A stretch of DNA of 56,702 nt, taken from assembly GCA_002773835.1 (NCBI GenBank), contig PFAC01000045.1, positions 1 through 56,702 of the forward strand. The letters are read 5' to 3'. Shown piece after piece: positions 33,821 to 42,243 of this stretch; within the stretch, counting starts at the first letter, position 1, and every line of letters starts with the position of its first letter. Under the pieces are notes generated by a model. It searched no databases. It saw only the letters and a program-made list of their open reading frames with translations, and had not been told where the DNA came from. Source of the stretch: Chlamydiae bacterium CG10_big_fil_rev_8_21_14_0_10_35_9. GTDB lineage: Bacteria; Chlamydiota; Chlamydiia; Chlamydiales; SM23-39. The translations under genes were made by a program, and so were the position numbers.

Positions 33821-35554
33821 ATGGCAAATTCAATAAACAGTTCACTTTTTAATACCGGCAATAATTTGCCAGACCTTGTTCGTGTAAACGTCCTTTCACA
33901 TTTATCATATATTGACCAGATAGCTAAGCGTAGAATAAACTCACAATGGCTTCAGGCATCCCAATCAAAATTGGGCAAATTAGGCCTCATTAGATCCATT
34001 CAGAAAATTTCTTTGGCTGATATATCTAAATTATCTCCGCAACACATAAACAACCTTCTTAAAGTTCTTTCGCAACTAAGTGCTCAACGGGATTTAGACC
34101 CTGAAAATAGAATCTTAGGTGGATTTCTTGCTAAAACACTTCGATATAAATGCCATTGCCATCCTGACCAAATGACAGCCTTTTTAGAAAGTCTTACAGA
34201 GAAACAAAGAAGCGCTATTTATGGATTAGACTTTATCAACTGCAAGATGAACCTTCATATGAACGATGGTCATATTGAAAAAATCTTTCGATTATGCCCT
34301 AATTTAAGAGCATTTCAATTAAATAATGCTGGAAGAATAACAGGCGAAGGATTTACTAGTGAAGTTAACGAACACCCGTTAATTTCACTTAGATTGATGA
34401 ACTGCCCTCGTTTAAATGACACCTTTCTTGAAGCACTCTTTTCAAAAACACCCCATCTAAAACAAATATATTTTTCTGGACTAAACATTACTGGAAGATG
34501 TTTAGCGCAACTTTCACCTCTCAGTGGAATAACAGAAGTTTATTTATTCAGCTGCTTTCAGGTTAATGAGGAAAATCTAGGACACTTTTTTTCTTCTCAT
34601 GGAGGTTCCTTAAAGAGAATCGTACTTGACCACTTAAATATAACCGGAGAATCTTTTGCTCAAATACCTCAAAAAAATGAAATTGAAATAGTGACTCTAC
34701 GATTTCTTCCACAACTAAATGAAAATGCCCTTAAGTATTTTTTCTCTAATATGCATCAATTAAAGAAACTATCCTTAAACCACTTACCTATTTCAGGTGA
34801 AGCTCTTCCCTATCTAGCTTCAATAGACCAGCTAAAGGGGCTCATACTCAATAATTGTTCACAACTTGACGAAGAAAAGCTTGGGCCCTTTTTTTCAAAG
34901 ACTATTTCCTTAAGAGAATTAAGGATTGAGTTTTTAAATATAACTAGTAGATGCCTTGCTAAGTTCCCTGCAAAGAACCAGTTAAAAATATTGAAAATAA
35001 TGTCATGTAAACATCTTGATGAAACCTTCCTGCAGCATTTTTTTTCACAAACTTTCATGCTACAAAAAATTGAATTGGCAGATTCCAATATAACTGGAAC
35101 TTGCTTCGCTGATTTTCCGAAGAAAAATTGTTTAAAAGTGTTTGATATGTCTCCTGCTATTGACGTTAAACAGCTTGATGAAAATTCACTTAGCCTGTTT
35201 TTCTCAAAAGCTGCTGAGTTAAAAGAATTTCACCTTTTTGCTTCCAGGACTAATGGACTCTGGCTTTCTCATATTCCTAATGGTAATCAATTGAGAAAAA
35301 TTACTATTCAATTATGCTTGCGTCTTGAGGAAGAGCACCTTGAGAATTTTTATTCGAAGCTTGATAAAATAAATGAAATTACTCTTATGGAGATAAATAC
35401 AACTGGAAAAGAACTTGGACATCTTCCAATGACAGGTACCCTTACTAAAATTTCTTTAAGTTCTTGTAGAAATATGAATCTTGATCACTTACGAGTATTT
35501 CCACCAAAAATTTTAACTTATGATGGTTTAATTGGAGCAAGCACAGATGACTAG
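33821..35554 (+). CDS. F-box / leucine-rich-repeat protein 1 (FBXL-like putative effector)
   Basis: The 577-residue protein has an F-box-like motif at residues 16-47 (LPDLVRVNVLSHLS...RINSQWLQAS; compare LPxELxxxILSYL...VSxxW). From about residue 145 come leucine-rich repeats with a two-repeat period of roughly 48-50 residues. They alternate a consensus ending in CxxLNE (cysteine-containing type) with one ending in NITG. In eukaryotes this F-box plus cysteine-type LRR layout (FBXL/Skp2) recruits substrates to SCF ubiquitin ligases; a host-targeting role here is inferred. There is no signal peptide, so type III secretion is likely. It overlaps its paralog downstream by 8 bases. Confidence 0.75.
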   Translation: MANSINSSLFNTGNNLPDLVRVNVLSHLSYIDQIAKRRINSQWLQASQSKLGKLGLIRSIQKISLADISKLSPQHINNLLKVLSQLSAQRDLDPENRILGGFLAKTLRYKCHCHPDQMTAFLESLTEKQRSAIYGLDFINCKMNLHMNDGHIEKIFRLCPNLRAFQLNNAGRITGEGFTSEVNEHPLISLRLMNCPRLNDTFLEALFSKTPHLKQIYFSGLNITGRCLAQLSPLSGITEVYLFSCFQVNEENLGHFFSSHGGSLKRIVLDHLNITGESFAQIPQKNEIEIVTLRFLPQLNENALKYFFSNMHQLKKLSLNHLPISGEALPYLASIDQLKGLILNNCSQLDEEKLGPFFSKTISLRELRIEFLNITSRCLAKFPAKNQLKILKIMSCKHLDETFLQHFFSQTFMLQKIELADSNITGTCFADFPKKNCLKVFDMSPAIDVKQLDENSLSLFFSKAAELKEFHLFASRTNGLWLSHIPNGNQLRKITIQLCLRLEEEHLENFYSKLDKINEITLMEINTTGKELGHLPMTGTLTKISLSSCRNMNLDHLRVFPPKILTYDGLIGASTDD

Positions 35555-37388
35555 TGCAACCAGCAGTAATTTTAGCATTTTAAATAACCTTCCTTTCGTT
35601 CTTTATCCTAAGGTGCTTTCTCATCTAAATTTTTTAGAGCAAACATCTATAAAAAAGGTTAATACACTTTGGAGCGAAGCTACTAAAACCTTACCGGGGC
35701 AATTTGCTCTTCTACAAGCTATTGGAAGTCTAGAAAAGAGAAGCATTATGAAGCTAATGCGAAAAAACCCTCTACTTATAGATGCACTTTCATTGCAGGT
35801 ATTTCACAGTACGTTAGACCCTGCTTATAAGTTCACTGGCAGGTTCCTATCCAAAGTACTTGAGATAAAATGCAGCCGTTCTCCTGAGGAAATGATAACT
35901 TTCTTAGAACAACTTCCTCCTAAAAATCGAGAAGCGATTCAAGATTTGAGCTTGCCTGCCAATATAACAGATGACTACCTTGCTAAAATCCTTGAACTTT
36001 CTCCTAATCTAAAGGCCCTAAGTCTTGCTAGCTCAAGTATTACCGGTAAAGGGTTGGCAAAGATCCTCCCACAAAATTGCCTAGAAAAGATTTGCTTAGA
36101 CCATTGTAAAAATCTTGATGAAGAATGTTTAAAGGAATTTTTCTCAAAAGCAACTAGTCTAAAAGAAATTCATCTCATCAACTCCAATATAAGTGGAGAA
36201 GGATTTGTCAACATACCTGTAAATAATCAAATTGAATATCTCCATTTAGGTTTGTGTAAAAATCTTACTGATGACTCCCTTACAAAAATCATTGAATTAT
36301 GTCCTAATATAAAAACTTTATGCCTAAGTGCAACAAATATATCCGGTGAAGGCCTTTCTTATATTTCAGAGAAAAGCCAGCTAGAAACCGTTTATTTAAA
36401 TAGTTGCAAAAACCTTAATGAAAAATATTTAGGCAACTTTTTCTTACATGCTTCTAGACTAACAACTATCCAACTTAGCGATTCAAACACAACCTGTGAA
36501 GGACTTTCTTATGTTTCTCAAGAAAGCCAAATCAAATACCTATATTTAGCATCATGCAAAAGTATCAATGAAAGTTTTTTAGGCAGCTTTCTCTCTAGCT
36601 CTTCTCAATTAAAAGAACTTTATCTCACTAATACTGATATTTCAGGAGCTGCTCTTTCTCATCTTTCTTCAAATAATCAATTAGAAAAACTATTCTTAAT
36701 TGATTGTATGCGTCTTGTTGATGCGGCTTTTGAAAGTTTTTTCTCAAAAACTTCTAGCCTCAAAATGATTGACCTTTCCTCTTCCAATATTACATGTGAA
36801 GCGCTAGCTCTTCTACCTGAAGAGAACTCTTTAGAAGAGTTGCAATTAGAGCATTGTACTAACCTTAATGAAAAAGCCCTAGCTCACCTACTTTCAAAAG
36901 CAGCTATGCTGCAAGTATTTAATTGCAGCTACTCTCAACTAACAGGAGAAGCCCTAACTGAGCTACCTGAACATAATCAATTAAAAGTACTTGTTATGCA
37001 TTACTGTAGGCATCTTAACGAAAAAGCTCTTATAAAATTTTTCCCTAAAGCTACTAAACTTGAAATACTTGACTTAAGTGATTCAAACACATCTGGAAAA
37101 GGACTTTTACATCTACCTAAGGACAATCAGTTACAAGTACTTAAGCTTCATTTTTGTGAAAAACTCATTGAAGATTATCTTCTCCGTTTTTTTTCCTCGA
37201 AAGCTTCCGCATTAAGAGAAGTGGATTTTGCGCATTCGAATACAAATGGAAGAGGAATTTCTAACCATCCCAATCTAAGCCAACTAACAAAAATTAATAT
37301 ACAAGGTTGTCATCTTCTAGTTCGCGCTCGCTGGCTTTGTAGCCTTCCTCCTAGGAAAAGCCAAACCCAAGTGTTATTAAAAGGCTGA
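35547..37388 (+). CDS. F-box / leucine-rich-repeat protein 2 (FBXL-like putative effector)
   Basis: This 613-residue paralog lies directly after the first F-box-LRR gene. The F-box-like segment covers residues 15-47 (LPFVLYPKVLSHLN...VNTLWSEATK). Cysteine-type LRRs run from about residue 130 to near the end, with an exact 50-residue double period. For example, CKNLTDDSL, CKNLNEKYL and CKSINESFL are each 50 residues apart. The ATG at 35547 overlaps the upstream stop by 8 bases and has GGAGCA before it. An in-frame ATG at 35532 is less likely. The DNA after the stop contains a transposon remnant. The pair probably arose by tandem duplication and then diverged. Confidence 0.75.
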   Translation: MTSATSSNFSILNNLPFVLYPKVLSHLNFLEQTSIKKVNTLWSEATKTLPGQFALLQAIGSLEKRSIMKLMRKNPLLIDALSLQVFHSTLDPAYKFTGRFLSKVLEIKCSRSPEEMITFLEQLPPKNREAIQDLSLPANITDDYLAKILELSPNLKALSLASSSITGKGLAKILPQNCLEKICLDHCKNLDEECLKEFFSKATSLKEIHLINSNISGEGFVNIPVNNQIEYLHLGLCKNLTDDSLTKIIELCPNIKTLCLSATNISGEGLSYISEKSQLETVYLNSCKNLNEKYLGNFFLHASRLTTIQLSDSNTTCEGLSYVSQESQIKYLYLASCKSINESFLGSFLSSSSQLKELYLTNTDISGAALSHLSSNNQLEKLFLIDCMRLVDAAFESFFSKTSSLKMIDLSSSNITCEALALLPEENSLEELQLEHCTNLNEKALAHLLSKAAMLQVFNCSYSQLTGEALTELPEHNQLKVLVMHYCRHLNEKALIKFFPKATKLEILDLSDSNTSGKGLLHLPKDNQLQVLKLHFCEKLIEDYLLRFFSSKASALREVDFAHSNTNGRGISNHPNLSQLTKINIQGCHLLVRARWLCSLPPRKSQTQVLLKG

Positions 37389-37395
37389 CCCTTAA

Positions 37396-37626
37396 AAGGG
37401 ATACCCTGGGAGATTTTTATCTCTGTTTTTCTATAGAAGAAAAGGAAAAGCCACATCGGGTGAAATCGTGGACTATGATTTTGGCCTTTCCACCTTTTTG
37501 ACCGCTACAGATAACAGAGATATCTATGCACCCGAGTATCTTCGAAAAGACCTCATCCGGAGGCAGTCTCTGTTGGAATCCAAAAATCCCACCTGCTTTA
37601 GCAAGGGGGTGCGTCAAAAGATATAA
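37396..37626 (+). pseudogene. TnpB (IS605 OrfB-type) remnant
   Basis: An open stretch of 76 codons without a start reads as the middle of a TnpB/OrfB protein. GEIVDYDFGLSTFLTATDN matches the GIDxGLxxFxTxSDG block with the RuvC-I Asp. IYAPEYLRKDLIRRQSLL matches the IxxPxFLRKxxKKLxxLQRxL stretch. The frame is closed on both sides by stops (TAA at 37393 and 37624), and most of the element is missing. An 86-codon frame on the opposite strand is its shadow. The region 37389-37982 holds no other gene; from about 37627 to 37740 I see nothing identifiable. Confidence 0.65.
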
Positions 37627-37746
37627 CAGATTCACCTTTAATTCTTTGCATAGAATTTGTTGCTCGAAGAATTTCACAAATTATTCGGTATTTTTCGCAA
37701 CTTAGCCATTTTGCTCTAAAGATGTTATAACTCGTGCTTTTAGCCT

Positions 37747-37856
37747 CTTAGCTGCAAAATCCCGGAAATATCTAGGCCCAAAGCTTTAATGGGGATCAAA
37801 CTCCTTTAAAATCAGCCACTAAGATAAATTTTTACCTTAATGAATAGCGAAATCTA
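37747..37856 (+). repeat. imperfect direct repeat, copy 1
   Basis: About 105 bases match copy 2 at 40473-40580, with shared blocks such as GGGATCAAAC, TTTAAAATCAGC and TAAGATAAATTTT. The copies flank the 811-codon repeat gene, suggesting a duplicated element end or an insertion/duplication scar. The rest of the gap to 37982 is AT-rich and featureless. Confidence 0.75.
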
Positions 37857-37982
37857 CAATTTTTTAATAAATAGAAAAATCCACTAAATAAATAATTTAA
37901 AAAAATAGATTTTTTTATTTACAAATTAATTTAATTGTGTTAAAATAATTTACATTACCAAATAAAATTTGACTAATACTTT

Positions 37983-40418
37983 ATGATCCATGCTCAACCC
38001 ATTCAACAAGAATCAAGATTTTCTTATTATGAATTATTGGCACATTGCGAAGTTCGGGCTATTGCGTCTCGCATAGCTACTGCGGTCGCCAATTTTTTTA
38101 CAAGAATTGCTAATTCTATTACAGAAAGTTGTTGCCAAATCAAACATGGAATTGTTGAATTTTTTGACCCTAAAAAAAAGTTTATTGAGCACTTGTTAAA
38201 AATCCCCGTTGGCCAAAGAGAAGCTTATACCCGTCTTATACTCTCCATTACCTTAATGGAGGCGGACATGCTTATTCAAGCTGTAGCTAAGAATGCTGTA
38301 GTTGAGAATGATGAAGCTACATTTATAAAAAATATTCGTCCGTTTATTACCTCTGAGATGTATTCAATAAACAATATTAAAATTATTGAAATAATAACCG
38401 AAGACTTGATCCAAGATAAAGGCTCTTTTATTAATCACCTACAAGTCCTTACCCAAGGATTGCTCCCATATTATAAAAACCAGATAATTGAGTCTATAGC
38501 TGATATCCCGACTCTTGAAAGAGAGGACGTGATCAAAAATGCAAGCCAAATCATCAACCCTCAAATAGTCCTTGACGGGATAATGGGAAATATCAGAATA
38601 GATATTATTAAAACCATATTTGCTATCCCTGCTCCTAAAAGAGCGGATGTGACCGAAAATGCGCGACAACTAATCACCCCTCTAATGAACGAGTCGGATA
38701 GAATCAAGATAATTAAAGCTCTTGCCAACCTTTCCAAAGATTCCCTTAATACTGTTCCAGCTCTTACGCAACGGGTTCTGATCCAGGTAAACGAAAATCA
38801 GATAGGGGCGGAAATCTCCAGAGTCGATATAATTAAAGTTATAGCTGAACACTTGAACGATGAAGTAGAGGACTTGATCAAATACGCATTCCAACTAATC
38901 CCCCGTGAAGCATCTATATCTGATAGATTGTTGATAATTCGGCAGATGGCTCAAATACCGGCTCTTGAAAGAGCGGATGTGACCAGAAATGCGCTCCAAC
39001 TAATCCCCCCTGAAGCATCTGCAACTGAAAGATGGCTGATAGTTCGGCAGGTGGCTCAAGTACCGGCTCGTGAAAGAGCGGATGTGACCAGAAATGCACT
39101 CCAATTAATCCTCCCTGAAGCATTTGCAACTGAAAGATCTCAGATAGTTCGGCAGGTGGCTCAAGTACCGGCTCGTGAAAGAGAAGGTGTGATCGGAAAT
39201 GTACTCCAACTAAGCTCCCCTCAAATGGGAAATCTTGAAAAATCCAAGCTAGTTCAGATGATAGCTAAAGTACAAACAGATAAACGTGACTCTGTTGTGA
39301 CTCTTATACTACGGGTCTTTCCCCCTATACGCTATGTTACAATCCATCTCAAAAACCTCATTGATACTATAGTTATTATCCCGGCTGAAGAAAGAGAAGA
39401 CTTGATCGAAAATGCACTCCAACTAATCAACCCTCACATGCACGAGCATGACATATACATGATAGTCCGGCAGGTGGCTGAAGTACCGGCACATGTTAGA
39501 GCCAATTTCGTTAGAAATCGAATAAGAGGAGAACAAGGGGCTAATTTTCAAGTGGCTAATTTTGTAGCACGCCATGGAGTAAACGTACATGAAGGCACTC
39601 GCGACCAACGAACAAAAAATGCAGTAGAGCTGCTACTTAGACATCAAGGGAAAATAAAAAAAACTGAGATCTCCAAAGCTAAGGAGGAGTTTATAGCTTA
39701 TCTGAACAATTCCCCCATGGATTCGGCTCAAAAACAGCTAGCCAAAGATGCTCTTTTGACACCTAGAGAACGATATGAATCTTTTGGGCCACTTATCGAA
39801 AATGTTTCCTCCATACTAGGACTACCGGTGTCAGGAGAAACCTTAATCGCTCGCTTGTGGATTTATGCATCAAAATTAAGTAAAGAAGAAGAAATAAACG
39901 CAAAACTGGGAATGATATCTGCTTTGAGAGATTCATATAGCTATGGTGAACGAGTCTGCAATCAAGGAAAAGCACAAAGGTTAGTAGTCGCTGTACTCCA
40001 AGGACGTCTTGCAGGAGTTAATATTGAGGGAGAAATTATTCCGAAGCAAGTCTCTACAGCTCAAGCTATAGGAATATTCTTAAATGTAGAAGCTAATCAG
40101 GCTCTTAAAAATAAAGTTGATTTATTTGAAGCTGCCGATAAATTTTGTCATGAAAATCCCGGTGTTAATAGAGAAGAGTTTATGCACGAAATAGAGAGTT
40201 TTGCTGAAATGCAAGAAATGGTAGAGACGCCGGAGATGCAAAAGATGCTCGAGGAGTTCGAAAAGCAGAAGGGAGAGCTTAAAAATAAAGCTGCTATACT
40301 TGAAGCTGCCAATAAGTTTTACGATGAAAACCCTAATGTTAATAAAGAAGAGTTTATGCAAGAAATAGAAAAATATGCTGACTTGCAAGAGTTGAAAGCG
40401 AGGCAAGAAACGGCGTAA
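37983..40418 (+). CDS. large helical tandem-repeat protein, unknown
   Basis: No named family was recognised. The 811-residue protein has an N-terminal part (1-100) with a short hydrophobic helix. A long array of 35-residue alpha-helical repeats runs about 120-520, with the consensus ERADVTRNALQLI-PEA...IVRQVAQVPA. A mixed region (about 520-690) follows. At the C-terminus are two copies of an EAA-KF--ENP-VN-EEFM unit (about 700-800). The two central repeats are nearly identical in DNA (38970-39179). Such solenoid repeats suggest protein binding, and secretion to the host is possible. No clear Shine-Dalgarno precedes the ATG. Imperfect direct repeats flank the gene. Confidence 0.7.
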   Translation: MIHAQPIQQESRFSYYELLAHCEVRAIASRIATAVANFFTRIANSITESCCQIKHGIVEFFDPKKKFIEHLLKIPVGQREAYTRLILSITLMEADMLIQAVAKNAVVENDEATFIKNIRPFITSEMYSINNIKIIEIITEDLIQDKGSFINHLQVLTQGLLPYYKNQIIESIADIPTLEREDVIKNASQIINPQIVLDGIMGNIRIDIIKTIFAIPAPKRADVTENARQLITPLMNESDRIKIIKALANLSKDSLNTVPALTQRVLIQVNENQIGAEISRVDIIKVIAEHLNDEVEDLIKYAFQLIPREASISDRLLIIRQMAQIPALERADVTRNALQLIPPEASATERWLIVRQVAQVPARERADVTRNALQLILPEAFATERSQIVRQVAQVPAREREGVIGNVLQLSSPQMGNLEKSKLVQMIAKVQTDKRDSVVTLILRVFPPIRYVTIHLKNLIDTIVIIPAEEREDLIENALQLINPHMHEHDIYMIVRQVAEVPAHVRANFVRNRIRGEQGANFQVANFVARHGVNVHEGTRDQRTKNAVELLLRHQGKIKKTEISKAKEEFIAYLNNSPMDSAQKQLAKDALLTPRERYESFGPLIENVSSILGLPVSGETLIARLWIYASKLSKEEEINAKLGMISALRDSYSYGERVCNQGKAQRLVVAVLQGRLAGVNIEGEIIPKQVSTAQAIGIFLNVEANQALKNKVDLFEAADKFCHENPGVNREEFMHEIESFAEMQEMVETPEMQKMLEEFEKQKGELKNKAAILEAANKFYDENPNVNKEEFMQEIEKYADLQELKARQETA
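38865..39284 (+). repeat. 105-bp tandem repeats inside the 811-codon gene
   Basis: Units begin at 38865, 38970, 39075 and about 39180, exactly 105 bases apart. The two middle units are almost identical and the outer ones diverged. This points to recent unequal exchange within an older, degenerate array. Confidence 0.85.
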
Positions 40419-40472
40419 AAATCACTCCCCAACAATTCGTAAAATAAAAATTTGAAATTATACTCTTTTTTT

Positions 40473-40580
40473 CTTAACCGTAAAATCCGGCATATCCAGG
40501 CCAAAAAATTTAATAGGGATCAAACCTTTTAAAATCAGCTATTAAGATAAATTTTCACCATAATGAAAAACTAAAGCTTG
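40473..40580 (+). repeat. imperfect direct repeat, copy 2
   Basis: This is the second copy of the element at 37747-37856, located 55 bases after the stop of the 811-codon gene and before the guaB promoter. The similarity may extend about 15-25 bases upstream of both copies. Confidence 0.75.
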
Positions 40581-40634
40581 ATCTTGCAACCTTTTTTACA
40601 TAGTCATGATCTAGCCTCTCAATAAAATTATTAC

Positions 40635-40663
40635 TTGATAGTTTGAACTTCCTTTTGTATATT
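40635..40663 (+). promoter_or_regulatory. guaBA promoter
   Basis: TTGATA at 40635-40640 and TATATT at 40658-40663 are 17 bases apart. The guaB ATG lies 24 bases past the -10 box. No riboswitch-like structure is visible in the short leader. Confidence 0.6.
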
Positions 40664-40686
40664 CCTTTTAATTTCAGAATTTTTTT

Positions 40687-42243
40687 ATGAGAATTCACGA
40701 TTTTTTTCAAAAATTTGAAGGAGAAAGTTTTACTTATAACGACCTTATTTGCCTGCCTGATTTTATTAACTTCTCCATGGAAGAAATCAATTTAACTTCC
40801 AAAATTACTCGTGAGATCACTTTAAGAACTCCTATTGTCAGCTCTCCGATGGATACCGTTACAGAAGCTGAGCTGGCTATAGTTTTGGCTTTGCAAGGTG
40901 GCTTAGGAATTATCCATTACAATATGCTCCCTCAAGAGCAACTGGATCAGGTATTAAAAGTAAAGAAGTTCAAAAATGGATTTATTTCAGATCCACTTAC
41001 TTTGTCACCCAATAATACTATTCAAGATGTTGTTCACATTAAAAAAGAATATGGATATTCCATTGTTCCTATCACAGAAGATGGTAAACCTCATTCTAAA
41101 TTTCTTGGCTTAGTTACAAAATATGATTACTCTACTTTATCCTTGGAAGATTTAGAAAAGCCAATTTGGGAAAGAATGATCCCCGTTGAAAGACTATCGA
41201 CCGTGGTCTTTGAAGAGTTTTATTCAGAGGGCTACTTTGACCTAGTAAAAGCAAATAATAGGCTTTTAGATTCGCATCAAGCGGCTTTACCAATTATCGA
41301 CCAATTGGGAAATTTAAGATACTTAATGACAAGATCTGACCTACAAAAACATCAAAACTATCCTTTGGCGACAACAAATTCTTCTCAAGTTTTAAGGGTT
41401 GGGGCTGCTATTGAGACGTGGCATGATAAAGCCATAGAAAGACTAGCGGCTTTAGAAAAGCATGTTGATCTAGTTGTCTTTGATACATCTCAAGGGCATT
41501 CTTCTTATCTGGTTGATTTAATAAAATTTACAAAATCAAAGTATCCTCACCTGCAGATAATAGGTGGCAATGTAGTTAGCAGTGACGCTTGTGAAGCTTT
41601 AATAAAAGCAGGCGCTGATGGAATTAGAGTAGGAATGGGATCTGGATCTATTTGCACGACACAGGAAGTCGGTGGAGTGGGAAGAGCGCAAGCCAGTGCT
41701 GTTTATAACTGCGCTCAAATCTGCAAGAGAAAAAGCATTCCTTTGATTGCAGATGGTGGTATTACTGGAAGCTCAGACATGGTAAAAGCCTTTATTCTCG
41801 GTGCAGACAGTGTCATGTTAGGTTCTTTGCTAGCCAGCACTTCAGAAGCACCAGGAAAATGTCAAATTAAAAATGGCATTTTACTCAAGGAATATAGAGG
41901 TATGGGCTCTTCCAAGGCAATGCAAAAAGGAAGCTCTTTTAGATATAGTACGCAACATGCCACGATTAAAATTCCTGAAGGCGTATGTGGCGCAGTCCCT
42001 TCAAAAGGATCCATTTCTGAATGGGTCCCCTGCTTAATACAAGGCGTCAAACAAGGCTTTCACAAACTTGGATATAAAAACTTCTCTGAACTTCGCTGTG
42101 CTTTTTTAGACAACAAACTGATGTTAGAAAAACGATCAGATGGAGCAAAAAAAGAAGGCTCGGTGCATAGTTTATATGAAATTACGCAAGATGCTCCTCC
42201 AACTTTTTCCAAATCACATTATGAGGACCTCATTAATGTCTAA
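40687..42243 (+). CDS. guaB: inosine-5'-monophosphate dehydrogenase GuaB
   Basis: GuaB oxidises IMP to XMP with NAD, the committed step to GMP. The 518-residue protein has the TIM-barrel start (TYNDLICLPDF) and a CBS pair at about 100-225. The active-site loop is GSGSICTTQEVGGVGRAQ with catalytic Cys323, followed by the ADGGIT phosphate-binding turn and the YRGMGS flap region. No clear Shine-Dalgarno is visible before the ATG. Its stop overlaps the guaA start. Many Chlamydiaceae lack or have degraded guaBA, so this organism may make GMP from IMP or hypoxanthine-derived pools. Confidence 0.95.
   Translation: MRIHDFFQKFEGESFTYNDLICLPDFINFSMEEINLTSKITREITLRTPIVSSPMDTVTEAELAIVLALQGGLGIIHYNMLPQEQLDQVLKVKKFKNGFISDPLTLSPNNTIQDVVHIKKEYGYSIVPITEDGKPHSKFLGLVTKYDYSTLSLEDLEKPIWERMIPVERLSTVVFEEFYSEGYFDLVKANNRLLDSHQAALPIIDQLGNLRYLMTRSDLQKHQNYPLATTNSSQVLRVGAAIETWHDKAIERLAALEKHVDLVVFDTSQGHSSYLVDLIKFTKSKYPHLQIIGGNVVSSDACEALIKAGADGIRVGMGSGSICTTQEVGGVGRAQASAVYNCAQICKRKSIPLIADGGITGSSDMVKAFILGADSVMLGSLLASTSEAPGKCQIKNGILLKEYRGMGSSKAMQKGSSFRYSTQHATIKIPEGVCGAVPSKGSISEWVPCLIQGVKQGFHKLGYKNFSELRCAFLDNKLMLEKRSDGAKKEGSVHSLYEITQDAPPTFSKSHYEDLINV

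Noticed and set aside
37417-37677. 86-codon reading frame on the minus strand between the F-box gene and the repeat gene
   Set aside because: It is antisense to a stretch that reads clearly as a TnpB fragment on the plus strand, and it has no recognisable content or ribosome site.
38914-39129. Minus-strand reading frame with its own repeats inside the 811-codon gene
   Set aside because: It is the mirror of the tandem repeats in the plus-strand gene and lacks start signals.
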